64,000 nucleotides of DNA from Piliocolobus tephrosceles (Eukaryota; Chordata; Mammalia; Primates; Cercopithecidae): contig NC_045441.1 of NCBI RefSeq assembly GCF_002776525.5, forward strand, positions 110,265,440 to 110,329,439, read 5' to 3'. Under the pieces are notes generated by a model. It was given only the letters and a program-made list of their open reading frames with translations, searched no databases and was not told where the DNA came from. This document shows, one piece after another, positions 1 to 11,800 of the stretch. The position numbers were made by a program, and so were the translations under genes. Every line of letters begins with the position of its first letter. The stretch's first letter is position 1.

Positions 1-1860
1 GAAATATGATCTTGTTGGTTAAATAAGTATTCAAGTTCTGTAGCCTGGCTAAAATATTTTGAAGATACTCTTGGGAGAGACTAGGGTGTAAGCATCAAAG
101 AAACCCAAGCACCTTCTGCAAAGGAGAAGGGGTTGGGTGGGTGTGAAATGATGGAGGTGGGAAAGGAAGACCAAAAAAGGGGTTGGGTAATGCCAAAATG
201 CAAATACTGGGGATTACTAAAAGACGTGGTTCAAGAGAGAAGCTACTCCATGGGTGCTGGCCAGTGTCCAGAGAGAGAGGCCACTGCAACAGGCCCTCTC
301 TGGATGTTCAGGCCCTTGAGGATACATTGTTTGCTGGCTGATTGCCCACACTTTCCACAGGGCCAGTTCTATTTCTTTAGTTTTTGCCCTCCAATTATCC
401 ACTTCATGCTATGTGACTGCAAGAGTTCTAAAAGCCTACATGATAGACATGTAGATACCTGTGGTGGTGGTGGAGGTGGTGAGAGTGAAAAACTCACAAA
501 TTTAATTGAGGGGAACTTGAACTGAAATGGGGGTCTTGGTTAGGCTAGGACACCACCATTATATCATGAGGATCACCGTGATCATCATATTTTTATAGTT
601 CTTGTCAAACGTATATTCCTATGGTACTTGTGTATGATAGTACTAGGTATTGGAAGCCAAAATAAATAAGGTATGAATGGACTTCGCCTTCAAGCAGCTG
701 ACAGAGTTTGGTTGGTAGTAAATATTTGGAACATTTTTTTCCCCCTTAAAGTTCCTGGACTCAGGTAGGACTAGCCAAATGAAGTGTCTCTTTACCAAAA
801 TGCTAATCTTCAGCCTGTGTTGTTTTTTGCCCTCATGTCCGCTTTTCCAGTTTTTGGCCCATCTTTTCCTTGGCTTTGTTGCTCCCCACTTCCTGTTCCA
901 GCAGGTCCTTGGTCACTACCCCTGCTCATAACAACATGCACCTGGGAGCATCACCTGATGTTAAAGGTTCCTCAGTCGTATCTGATTCCTTCCCTCGAAC
1001 TAAATGCAGGATTCTGATTCCATTCCCTCAGCATTTGGGCAGGAAAAAAAATCTGAACTATTTGAGATGTGCCTGATGAATTACAGAAGCAGAGTTCCGG
1101 AGTTAGAAGGTACCTTAGTCCCACTTTAAAAACCCAGGCCCAGGAAAGTGTCACATGTTCAATGACACAGATCACTCACGGGCAGAACAGAGAGGAGTTT
1201 CATTACTTCAGTTCTCTGTTTACCATATCACAAAATACTGTAATATATCACATTCTCATAAGGCAATTCAGAAATAAGGAAGAGAGGGATAGCATAGCAG
1301 GAACACCACGCCTTGCCTCTCAAATTACACCACACGGAGGCTGTATATTACACTAGTTCCAATGTCATTGCTCACAAAGCAAGTCTTGAAAATGCCCAGG
1401 TAAAGTAAATTGTCAGGAAGTTCTGAATAATAAAGTCATTTGATAAAACCAACTCACGCTGCTTCTACTTTAAAAAATATTTTGAACATAAATACCCCCT
1501 GAAGGACTTGTTAGGAAGAAAATAGAACATTGTTTAGGTCCCTTAGCACAGAGGCCTGAAAGTCAAATAAACTTGGTCAGGCTGCTTTCTCTTCCTAAAG
1601 AGAATAAAAGGCCCCAAATCAATGGGTGGTCACCATAGAAAGAATTTGGCTCTAAGTCAGAGTGACTTGAATATCTGTGTGCTATTTTTATTTTAGAAAA
1701 CCAAGAAGACACACCAAAAAATCCCGATTAAAAGGGAAATGTGTTTAAAGAGCTTGTTGACCTCTTAAAAACAAAACTTCCTGCATAGATTTTGGTTAGG
1801 ATGGCTTTAAATCTGTAGATTTGGAGGTTTTCAAAAATATAGTGCATTACTATTATTATT

Positions 1861-2142
1861 TAAGACAGAGTCTTGCTCTGTCACCCAGGCTGGAGTGCAG
1901 TAGCACAGTCTCAGTTCACTGCAGCCTCTGCCTCCTGGGTTCAAGCAATTCTCCTGCCTCAGTCTCCCGAGTAGCTGGGATTACAGGTGCCTGCCACCAC
2001 GCCTAGCTAATTTTTGCATTTTTCGTACAGACAAGGTTTCACCTATCGACCAGGCTGGTCTAGAACTCCTGACCTCAGGTAATCTGCCCCACTCAGCCTT
2101 CCAAAGTGCTGGGATTACAGGAATGAGCCACAGTACATGGCC
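1861..2142 (-). mobile_element. Alu (SINE)
   Basis: Antisense Alu: begins GACAGAGTCTTGCTCTGTC, contains both monomers, ends at the CCATGTACTG-side (ggcc) of the element. Moderately diverged (S or J type). Confidence 0.9.
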
Positions 2143-2216
2143 AATATATTATTATTAACTGTAGTCACCATGATGTGCAATGGATCAATGGATCTCTTGA
2201 ACTTATTTCTCCCCTC

Positions 2217-2220
<4 letters not shown>

Positions 2221-2248
<28 letters not shown>

Positions 2249-2555
2249 CTTTTTTTTATTTTTTTGTGAGACAGGATCTGGCTTTGTTGCCAAGGCTAGA
2301 GTACAGTGGCATGATCTTGGCTCACAGCAACCTCCACCTCCTGGACTCAAGCCATCCTCCCAACTCAGCCTCCCAAGTAGCTAGGACTATGGGTGCACAC
2401 CACCACACCTGGCTACTTTTTTTAAAAATATTTTTTGTAGAGATGGAGTTTTGCCATGTTGCCCAGGCTGGCCTCAAACTCCTGAGCTCAGGAGATTCAC
2501 CTGCCCCAGCCTCCCAAAGTGCTAAGATTACAGGTGTGAGCCACCATGCCTAGCC
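2221..2555 (-). mobile_element. Alu (old, AluJ-like)
   Basis: Antisense Alu with a long T-run; many differences from young Alus (caaggctagagtacagtggc), suggesting an older subfamily. Inserted in the L1. Confidence 0.88.
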
Positions 2556-2990
2556 TCTAACTGAAATTTTGTACCCCTTGAGAAATACCTTCCCAATCTC
2601 CTCTCCATTCTACTCTCTGCTTCTGTGAGTTCACACTTTTTAAAGATTCCACCATGTAAGTGAGATCATGTGGTATTTGTCTTTCTGTGCCTGGCTTATT
2701 TTGCTTATCATGATGTCCTCCAGGTTCATCCATGTTGCCGCAAATGACAGGATTTCCTTAAGACTGATAGCATTCCATTTTGTATATATGCCATATTTCT
2801 TTATCCACTCATCTGTTGATGGACACTTAGGATGATTCCATATATTGGACATTGTAAATAGTGCTGCAGTAAACATGAGAGTACAGATATCTCTTTGACA
2901 TGCTGACATTATTTCCTTTGGAAATAGCCCCGCCAGTAGTATGATTGCTGGATCATATGTTCTATTTTTCTTTTTTTTCTTTCTGTGGGT

Positions 2991-3287
2991 TTTTTTTTTT
3001 TTTTTTTTGAGATGGAGTCTCGCTCTGTCACCAGGCTGGAGTACAGTGATGCAATCTTGGCTCACTGCAACCCCTGCCTCCCGGGTTCAAGTGATTCTCC
3101 TACCTCAGCCTCCTGAGTAGCTGGGATTACAGGTGCATGCCATCATGTCCAGCTAATTTTTGTATTTTTAGTAGAGATAGGATTTCACCATGTTGGCCAG
3201 GATGGTCTCGATCTCTTGACCTTGTGATCCACCTGCCTCAACCTCCCACAGTGCTGGGATTATGGGCGTGAACCAGCATACCCAGCC
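2991..3287 (-). mobile_element. Alu (SINE)
   Basis: Antisense full-length Alu inserted in the L1. The short sequence ctattttt occurs on both sides and may be the target duplication. Confidence 0.9.
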
Positions 3288-3839
3288 TATTTTTAATTCT
3301 TAAAGGAAACTTTATACTGTTTTTTATAATGGCTATACTAATTTACATACCTACCAACAGTGTACAAGGAGTAACTCTACACCCTCTCCAACACTTGCTA
3401 CCTTTCATCTTTTTCGATAATGGTTATTCTTACAGGTGTGAGGTGACATCTCCTTGCGGTTTTAATTTGCATTGCCCTGATGATTCATATGTTGAGCATT
3501 TTTTCATATCCCTGTTGGCTTCTCTTGAGAAATGTCTATTCAGGTCTTTTGCCCATTTCATTGGGTTGTTTTCTTGCTGTTGAGTTGAATTTTTATATAT
3601 TTTGGATATTAATCCTTATCAGCTATGTGGTTTGCGAGAATGTTCTTCCATTCTGTAAGTTGCTTCTTCACTGTGTTGATTGTTTCCTTTGCTGTGTGAT
3701 GCTTTTTAGTTTAATGTAATTTAATCTCACTTGTCTATTTTTTCCATAAGAAGGGTTGCCAATGCTGTTTACCCTGGCTGCTACATACCCTGATCCCTGA
3801 AGACCCTTTCTTGAACCATTCTGCTCTAAAGTAATCCCC

Positions 3840-4030
3840 CTTCCATGATCTTTACCAAGTGCTTTGTATTATTAATATATCACTACTGATTTCCTTTATA
3901 GAACATACACAATGAGAAATTATCTTGCTTTGTTTCTTTATTTACTGTCTCAGCCCTATTAAGATGGAAGGTGCCTGGCATGTCTTAATGCTTTATTCCT
4001 AGTCCCTAGCACAATATTACTTTAATAAAT
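3840..4030 (+). repeat. L2-like 3' end
   Basis: Has the order typical of L2 tails: a phrase like tgcctggcatg, then ctagtccctagcacaatatt and aataaataag. Diverged, so only tentative. Confidence 0.35.
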
Positions 4031-5083
4031 AAGTAAGGTTTGAAGCCACTCTGAGCAGATGTGAACATTTGAATTATCTTAGGAGAAATATATTCTTGAT
4101 TTGCATAAATTTCAACTGAAATGACATTTGTGATATACATAGCTGATGCCCTTACTATAAGGTATCAGTATATATTGGAAAAACTGGCAGGATTTAAAAT
4201 TTTTCCATTGTGTTTTTCTTTCTAGGAGGCAGAAAAACCCTCTGAATTTTTACCATGATGACATTAAAGCCAGAGATGTAAAGTGTCACTGTAGTTAACT
4301 CCATGGCCAGAACCTGAGCTGGCAACGCCTGATATGAGTGCTTCACTATGAAAGACAGACTAGATATGGCATGTAACTGCACATTCCTTCTCAGTGTGTT
4401 TCCCAGTCTTCTCTTTCAAATTAACACTCAATGGGCATCTTGATACACAGCTAAACATATTTATTCATGGTCAAAACCAGGCTAATAGAGGATATCGATT
4501 CACTCATTTCCTCCGTTGACACCTGTAGAATGTTATCTGAATAAAATGATTTTGCAAAGGGGTGGGATAGAATTTAGAAAGCATCACATTACTTCAGAGA
4601 GTGACTTTCCTGTAACAGGTCTTAGTTGTTAAGAACAGATGCCTAAATAAGGTGATGCCTGGGCCTAGTCAACTGAATTTAATGTTCACTAAGGATTAAC
4701 TGCTCACAAAAAATATTGTATTTGTGAAAAATTGACCTTGTCTATCAAAATTGGCTACTTCTAATAACTAGCTTTTATAAAGTCTACTTGTTTTCTCTTT
4801 TACATAAATAACTACGAAATGTATTAGTCTACTTTGGAGAAACTCTTAAAATAGAATGAAATTGAAAATTGCTAAAGTGTTATTAATTTTCAGTTAGATA
4901 TTTCTATGAATTAAATTATACACTCATGGTTTAAAATCCAATTTTCATAATATAGTTGCCAGCATTTGTGAATTATTACAATTTGAAAAGATTTTGGAAT
5001 GCTGCAACTTTTTAAAAATGTTCTGCTCTGATCTTTATTTCCTTTCGTCTAACTCTGGGCTTAGTTTGTCCTTGTTTTACTTT

Positions 5084-6165
5084 TTTTTTTTTTAATTATT
5101 ATTATACTTTACGTTCTGAGATACATGTGCAGAATGTGCAGGTTTGTTATACAGGTATACACATGCCATGGTGGTTTGCTGCACTTATCAACCTGTCATC
5201 TACATGAGGTATTTCTCCTAATGCTCTCCCTACCCTAGCCCCACACTCCCCCGACAGGCCCCGGTGTGTGATGTTCCCATCCCTGTGTCCATGTGTTCTC
5301 GTGGTTCAACTCCCACTTATGAGTGAGAACATGCAGTGTTTAGTTCCTGTGTTCGTTTGCTGAGAATGATGGTTTCCAGCTTTATCCATGTCCCTGCAAA
5401 GGACATGAACTCATCCTTTTTTATGGCTGCAGAGTATTCCATGGTGTATATGCGCCACATTTTCTTTATCCAGTTTATCATTGATGGGCATTGGGGGTGA
5501 TTCCAAGCCTTTGCTATTGTGAACAGTGCCACAATAAACATACTTGTGCATGTGTCTTTATAGTAGAATGATTTATAATCCTGAGGGTATATACGCAGTA
5601 ATGGGATTGCTTTTCTAATGTCTTGAGGTGTGACATTTAGGTTATTTTGGATCTTTGTCCTTTTTTGGTGTATATTACTGTACACTTCCCTCATAAAAGT
5701 GGTTTGCTGCACCCCATAAGGTTTGGTATGGTGTTTCCATTTTTGTCTCAAGATATTTTTAATTTGCCTTTTTTCACTGATCCATTGGTAGTTAAGCATG
5801 TTAATTTTCATATATTTTTGAATTTTCTGAAATTTCTTATTGATTTCTAATTTCATACCATAGGTCAGAAAAGATATTTGATATGATTTCAATCTTCTTA
5901 AAGTTAAGTCTTGTTTTGTGGCTTAATAATGACCGATCCTGGAGAATGTTGTGTGTGTGCGCTTGAGAAGAATATATTCGGCTGTTGGAGGAAATGTTCT
6001 GTATCTATCTAAGTCCATTTGGTCTGAAGTGTAGTTTAGGTCCAATATTTCTATATTGATTGACTGGATGATCTGTCCGTTGTTGAAAGTGGGATGTTGA
6101 AGTCTCCTACTGTTATTGTATTGCTTTTACTTCAGATCCTTAAAATTTGCTTCATATGGAATACC
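5084..6165 (-). mobile_element. L1 (primate type) 3' end, antisense
   Basis: Starts with the L1 tail in reverse (T-run, ATTATTATACTTTA, ACATGTGCA...GTGCAGGTTTGTTA) and runs into ORF2 C-terminal code with phrases such as KDEFMSFAGTWIKLE. The C-terminal 191 codons are open but upstream code is missing, so this is a 5'-truncated dead copy. The 5' limit is approximate. Confidence 0.88.
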
Positions 6166-6265
6166 ATAAAAAGTTCTGAGATATCGATTACTTATTTTAT
6201 GAATGTGTGAGGCAACTAAGAAGGCTTTTCTGCGTTCTCTCTCAACAGTTATGGACAACCTGTAG

Positions 6266-6302
<37 letters not shown>

Positions 6303-6327
6303 GTTTTCTCTGTAGTTAAAAAAGATT

Positions 6328-6633
6328 GGCCAGGTACGGTGGCTCATGCTTGTAATCCCAGCACTTTGGGAGGCCAAAGCAGGTGGATCACTTGAGGTCA
6401 GGAGTCCGAGACCAGCCTGACCAACATGGTGAAACCCCGTCTCTACTAAAAATAAAAAATTAACTGGGCATGGTGGTGCATGCCTGTAATCCCAGCTACT
6501 TGGAGGCTGAGGTTGGACAATTGCTTGAACCTGGGAGGTGGAGGTTGCAGTGAGCCAAGATTGCACCACTGCACTCTAGCCTGGGTGACAGAGACTCCAT
6601 TTCAATTAAAAAAAAAAAACAAAAAAAAAAAAC
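6328..6633 (+). mobile_element. Alu (SINE), sense
   Basis: Full-length dimer from GGCCAGGTACGGTGGCTCAT to an A-rich tail. A separate T-run at 6268-6299 lies just before it. Confidence 0.92.
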
Positions 6634-7724
6634 GTTGTCTCATGCCACACAGCTAATAAACAGCAGTGCTTAATTCATCCCCAAGACTGTTTACCACCAA
6701 AGACTATATGACCCCTCAGTGCAGCCCCCATTTAACTAATGCAGTAAAGAACTGCCACCACCAGGTGCCATTATAGGGTATTGACTTTCAAAGATTTTTG
6801 ACCGTGACTCACAGTTATACTTTGTGTCACATATACATGCATTCCTACATCCACATGATAGAAACAAAAGTCTCACAAACAATTATTGTATTGACTGTGA
6901 GACAATAGAAGATGACTGACATTTTCTATTTTTTAATGCTAGTTGTAACTCACTAAATTGCTATAATGACCCATTGGTAGGTCTCTACCCTTATTTTGAA
7001 AGCCCTGTTCTAAGTGTCCTCTTTAGACATCTTGCAGTCTGCCATCAATTACAAAAAGTGCATTTGTTGAATGTTACTGAAAGTCACATGGATCAATTAC
7101 TACAGGTCATCTTAATAATGTATTCCAAATTTGATTTTGTTTTCTCACCTCTAGTTCCTGAGTACACTAATGGGATCTTTATCTTCAGAAAAGCTGCCAA
7201 CATAAAACACAATGCCTTATCACTAACAAATCAAATCAGGTATGATTTAAGCAGGTGTGAGCAAGAAAAAAAAAACACATTAGAACCACCTGAATCTAGA
7301 TACGATCTATGATTTTGAGAGCAGTTTTGTTCTCAAGATTAGTGACATAATCTTTACATTGTTATTTTTAAGGTATGTGCAGTTTTGTAATAGCGATACA
7401 ATGCAGGTATGTATACTTCATTGTAAATAACCATTCTGGCCAAAAAAAGGCTTTCAATGACTTTGGACAAGTAAATGATTCCTGGTACAATCATACTTCT
7501 TTGGTATTTATGAAAAAGAAGATGTTTTAACCCTGAGCACCCAATTCCTGGTGCTCCATTTAAGTATTTAAGATATTTCTAATAGGGTTGAATCTAGTTG
7601 TGAAACACTAACATGGAAGGCAAGTTTTATGAGCATTACTAAATTGAACACAAATTATCTGTTGCATAGACTACAAACAGCTATAGATAAAAAGTACAGC
7701 AAAATGATTTCACTAAATCAATAT

Positions 7725-7730
7725 TTTATT
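7725..7730 (-). promoter_or_regulatory. CTTNBP2: Candidate poly(A) signal AATAAA
   Basis: AATAAA on the minus strand (tttatt on plus) within GACACTGAATAAAATATTG, followed about 25-60 bases on by U- and GU-rich DNA (TTTTGCTGTACTTTTT) of the kind that acts as a downstream element. It gives a 3' UTR of about 0.9 kb, which fits the transcript size I remember for human. Choice among four AATAAA copies is inference. Confidence 0.45.
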
Positions 7731-8258
7731 CAGTGTCAAAGCATCTTAACTGAGTTGTATTAGTAATTTTGTCTGTAATTTTAGAAGTAACACTTGTAGA
7801 AAATATCAATTTTATTATCAGTTGTGCTACTAGAAATAATATTGAAGGAGTTAATTCTGAATTAATTTATTCATTTATGCAGTTATTTATATCCACTTAG
7901 GTACAAAACTTTTGTAAGAAAGATAACACTTTTATTGCATTATAATTTCATATTTTACAGGAGTCATAATGCAAACTCATAAGCATTAATATATACATGA
8001 TGCTACCAAATGGCAATGTAACTACTAAGAGATTTAAAACATAAAACTAGAATTTAACAAGCAAAATACTTAATATGGCTTTTAATGGAAAATAACTGTT
8101 TAGAAATGATTTGTTATTGCCCCATTCTAGTCATTCCCCATCAAGTGAACATAAAATTATGATCTCCATTTAAAATGGTACATGTTATCTAAGCCAAAGT
8201 TATACATTTTGTAGCATGTATGCAGTATGATTTGTGGACTTCCTTAAATATACATACA

Positions 8259-8266
8259 TATATACA
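8259..8266 (-). promoter_or_regulatory. Pumilio-type element UGUAUAUA in 3' UTR
   Basis: The minus-strand sequence TGTATATA matches the Pumilio consensus UGUANAUA and lies in a TATACAGA-rich repeat inside the 3' UTR. The surrounding low-complexity sequence makes chance a real possibility. Confidence 0.3.
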
Positions 8267-8593
8267 GATATACAGATATACAGTACACAGTTCTGTTTTA
8301 ATACCCCTGAACATCTTGATTAAAACTATTACAATTTTTTCTATTATAAAACTACTTGAAAAGTTGGCATAACTTCTTGATATTGAAGTTCAATCCTACG
8401 GAATTTAAAAAAAAAACAACAACAAAATGTTGGTTATAAATACATTCTTTACAAAAAAATTGAATAGTGGTCCCGCACTCATAACTTATATTACAGTGAA
8501 AACATTTTATCAATTTAAAGGTATTTATATCTTGTTGTCCTTGGTTTCTGTGTGAAATAGAGGAAGTTAATAGTGAGAATATTGTAGGCAGGC

Positions 8594-8839
8594 CTATTTG
8601 TTAGGTTTGTCTAGGTGTTCATTTTTGTATAAGTTCCAATTCTCTTCTTTTGAGTTGTTGTTGATTTCTATTTGCCTTGTATTACTGCTGCTGCTGCTTC
8701 TTTTGGTGTTCTGGGAACACAGGGTGACTTTACTTCTAGGAACAGGAAGAAAAGATTTAACTCTTGAAACACCCAACTCAGTCTTTGATTTACTGTCGCT
8801 GCATTCAGTAGTTTGATGGCTGCTGAGAGGACTGACCTC
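8594..8839 (-). CDS. CTTNBP2: CTTNBP2 last coding exon with stop codon
   Basis: The terminal coding exon: acceptor CATCTCTTACAG, then EVSPLSSHQTTECSDSKSKT and on to the C-terminus NEHLDKPNK followed by TAG. It encodes 81 residues, rich in Ser, Lys and Asn. It includes a five-Ser run (RSSSSSN) coded by four AGC repeats plus AGT, and a run of three Asn. The 3' UTR follows in the same exon. The end of the protein has no obvious PDZ ligand or lipidation motif. Confidence 0.97.
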   Translation of the reverse strand, partial: EVSPLSSHQTTECSDSKSKTELGVSRVKSFLPVPRSKVTLCSQNTKRSSSSSNTRQIEINNNSKEENWNLYKNEHLDKPNK

Positions 8840-11800
8840 CTGTAAGAGATGAGAAACCACACAAGTTTATCACATTTGCCATTGTCACCAACTTCTCCTG
8901 TTATGAGCCCTACCCCTGCCTCCTCTTTGAGCAAATGCGCAGGAGTTTCTAAAACTATAGGTTCTCATGAAAAATCAAAAGAAAATGGAGAGGAGAAGCT
9001 CAGTAATTAATTTCCTATAGACATACTGCATGATTTTCATTAGTCCCTGTCTGGTGTTACAAAATGCCTAAATACAGGAGGCAGTGAATCAAGTGCTAAG
9101 GCATTGTTCTCCTTACCAACAGAAACTTCACAAAATTACAGGCATGAGGAAATCACCAAATTGGAGTAGTCCAATTTGTAGGTAGCTCTACAAACTGTCA
9201 CCTTGGGTAAGTTCCCTAACTTTTCTGCCTTCTACTTTCATGTCTTAAAAGTGAACTATTACTCAATAATCAAATAATCTGGGGGCATATAGCAGAAAAC
9301 ATAAGAGAAACATCCTTCCCTAGCAGAGCCTACATTCATCTATGATTAGGTTGCTCAAGATCTTCCATACTTGGAAGCTGCATGTATCTCCTTTCTCTAG
9401 TGTTTCAGAACTCCTGTGATTACCTGGTCAATGTCTCGTTTTGCCCATGAAGAATCTGAAAGCTGGATAGGTAAGATGATTTGCCCACAGTGAAAGGAGT
9501 GGTGAAGCTGGGACAAGACCTCAGGTCTCCCAACTTCCACTCAAGGTGTTTTCCCCTATATTGCATCAAATTCTGCAAACTAACAAACATGATATGACTC
9601 CTACTAAGTGAGCTACTCCGAAAGTCTCTGAAGGAGTTGACCTTGATAACTTCCCCTCTTCAAAGGTAATAATGCAGCCAACAGCAATATAACCATTAAA
9701 AGATTTAAAACAAAACTAAAATTTAACAGGAAAAATCTGACTTCACCTGGCAGTTGCATTCTCCTGCGTATCGTCTTACATGACATTGGAATCACCTGGG
9801 GGAGCTTTAACAGTCATTGACTGGGCCCTATTACCAGAGATTCATATTTAATAGTTCTGGAGTGTGGCACGGACATAGGATTTTTAAAAATCTTCTCTAA
9901 TATGTGGCCAAAATTAAGAACCCCTAGCTTAACTCCTCAATATCCTTTTCCTCCACTGACCAATTAAATCAGGGGGTCCCCAACCCACGGGCTGTGGACC
10001 AGTCCATGGCCTGTTAAGAACTGGGCAGCACAGCAGGAGGTGAGCGGGGTGAGCCAGCATTACCACCTGAACTCCGCCTCCTGCCAGATCAGCAGCATTA
10101 GATTCTCATAGGAGTGCAAACCCTCTTGTGAATTGTGCAAGTGAGGGATCTAGGTTGCCCAGTCCTTGAGAGAATCTAATGCCTGATAATCTGAAGTGGA
10201 ACAGTTTCATCCGGAAATCATACCTTTTAGCCAGGTCCGTGGAAAAATTGTCTTCCAAGAAACCAGTCCCCGGAGCCAAAATGGATGGGGACTGCTATCC
10301 TAAATGGTAGTATTTTTCTTAGCCCTCTATAAGTCACACATTGGTGATCTTTCCCTTCAGAGTATTTCAATCTCTAATTAAATACTTCCCCAAATTCTTT
10401 CTTTAGCCTTCATTTATCTCCTGCATTTCCACCCCACTAATTCACCTATATGTCTAGTCACACTTAAAATTCTTTCTAAAACTGTATTTATTGCATTTCC
10501 TTAATACTACTCATTTCTAAAGCCTTTCTGCTTGGCGGCTCATTACTGGTTAATACTGCTTTCCCAGTGAATTTAGCAGGAACCCCTCAGTTATCTTTAG
10601 CAGCTGCCTCTCTCTCTCCTCATCAACCTAATCCAATGTTACCCACAAAATGGGCAGAGAATTATGGCTGTATCGGTGCAAATAGGAAGGTAAAGGATAA
10701 GTCCTCACTAACTGCAAGGAACAAGTCCCAAACTTTTAACCATGTCACTGAAGTTCTTTTATAAAGTTTGGCTCCAATCCCCTTTAAATCCCATTTTTCC
10801 TTTATTTCCCTATTAAAGTCCTAATTCTTTAAAGCCCAATACAACATGTCCATTAAACTACTCCTAAATTTCTGAAGTGAAATCTCTTGGTGTCAGATTT
10901 CTAGACTCAGCTAATCATAAATGGAACAGCAATGTAACTCTAATATACACTTGGCTAGAGGTTTGGGAAAATATAAACACACTGAAACATCAAATATGTA
11001 ATGGAGAATAAAGAGGGGACAAATCCGGGGTCCAGATCACCTGCATTTGCAGGGAAAGGAAAGAGAAGTCTAGACTGCAATAAGCTAGCTTAGAAAGGCA
11101 AAAGCTTCCTGACATAACAAAAAAACAGATGGGCTCCGTTTTAACTACGTCCAAGGAAGGCTGGAAAAAGGCTGAGCTACATCTGGTGAGGGGACACATC
11201 CTAGTCCATCCTTGTCACCTCCATGTGTAGTTGATGGTATGTGAAGGGTGAACCTGCTTAGTATGTTCTGCTTTTGTTTTGTAAGGATGCTTATGCTGTC
11301 AAGTTACCAGAAAGAAAATGAGAAGTTATATTGCTTGTCATGAGTTGGATGGTGATGGAGCCACAACTGTAAAAACAGTGCAGGTACCATGATCCAATCT
11401 CATTTCTCCTAACAAGAAATTACTGTTAAGTCTGCAAAATGGGACTTAGTCATGGGCCAATTACAACTTGTAATTTGGTCTAACACACCAGCAAATTCAA
11501 CACATACATAGTATTCGGAAAACATGAAATATGGCATTATAATAAGGATAACAGCTAGTTGCTACATAGAATCCAGTGGTGAGGGGAGTTGTTTAATTTT
11601 GCCATTATTGTCAAATCCAGAGTTAAAGCCATGGCCCAGAGGAAGGAAAGGAGACATACACTGTGTTCTAGTCTGTTTCTGTACCTGCAACATGATGGTG
11701 AGGGGAGTGTACCTTCATGGTCTGAGGCAGGAAATGTCCACATGAAATGAAGCACCACAGTGTGGTTTTGTCAGTCCCTGGAAGTGTGAGGCTAGGACGG

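Larger units (their letters stand above)
2143..3745 (-). mobile_element. L1 (LINE) 3' region broken by Alus
   Basis: Pieces 2143-2220, 2556-2990 and 3288-3745 read continuously as antisense L1 3' sequence: the ATTATTAACTGTAGTCACCATG segment, then ORF2 C-terminal code (for example ILAGLFPKE), then further upstream ORF2. The Alus at 2221 and 2991 interrupt it. Frames are broken. Confidence 0.85.
1..7704. other. Intergenic DNA downstream of CTTNBP2 (toward CFTR)
   Basis: No exon was recognised. 1-1845 looks unique apart from a short GGT-rich run near 460-480. 1861-3745 is an Alu/L1 nest. 3746-5083 is AT-rich, with a possible L2-like 3' end at 3840-4030. 5084-6165 is an antisense L1. A T-run lies at 6268-6299 and a sense Alu at 6328-6633. 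6634-7704 shows nothing recognisable. Confidence 0.7.
7705..8593 (-). other. CTTNBP2: CTTNBP2 3' untranslated region
   Basis: The region after the stop codon, AT-rich and free of Alu or L1. The far end is set by the candidate poly(A) signal at 7725-7730 and a presumed cleavage about 20 bases on, so the limit is an estimate. Other AATAAA copies on the minus strand (7811-7816, 7866-7871, 7931-7936) could give shorter forms. Confidence 0.6.

Noticed and set aside
5317..5892. 191-residue open frame on the minus strand
   Set aside because: It is the C-terminal end of L1 ORF2 in a truncated L1, not a host gene.
6974..7312. 112-residue open frame on the plus strand near the 3' end of CTTNBP2
   Set aside because: Codon use and composition look random and no domain is recognisable.
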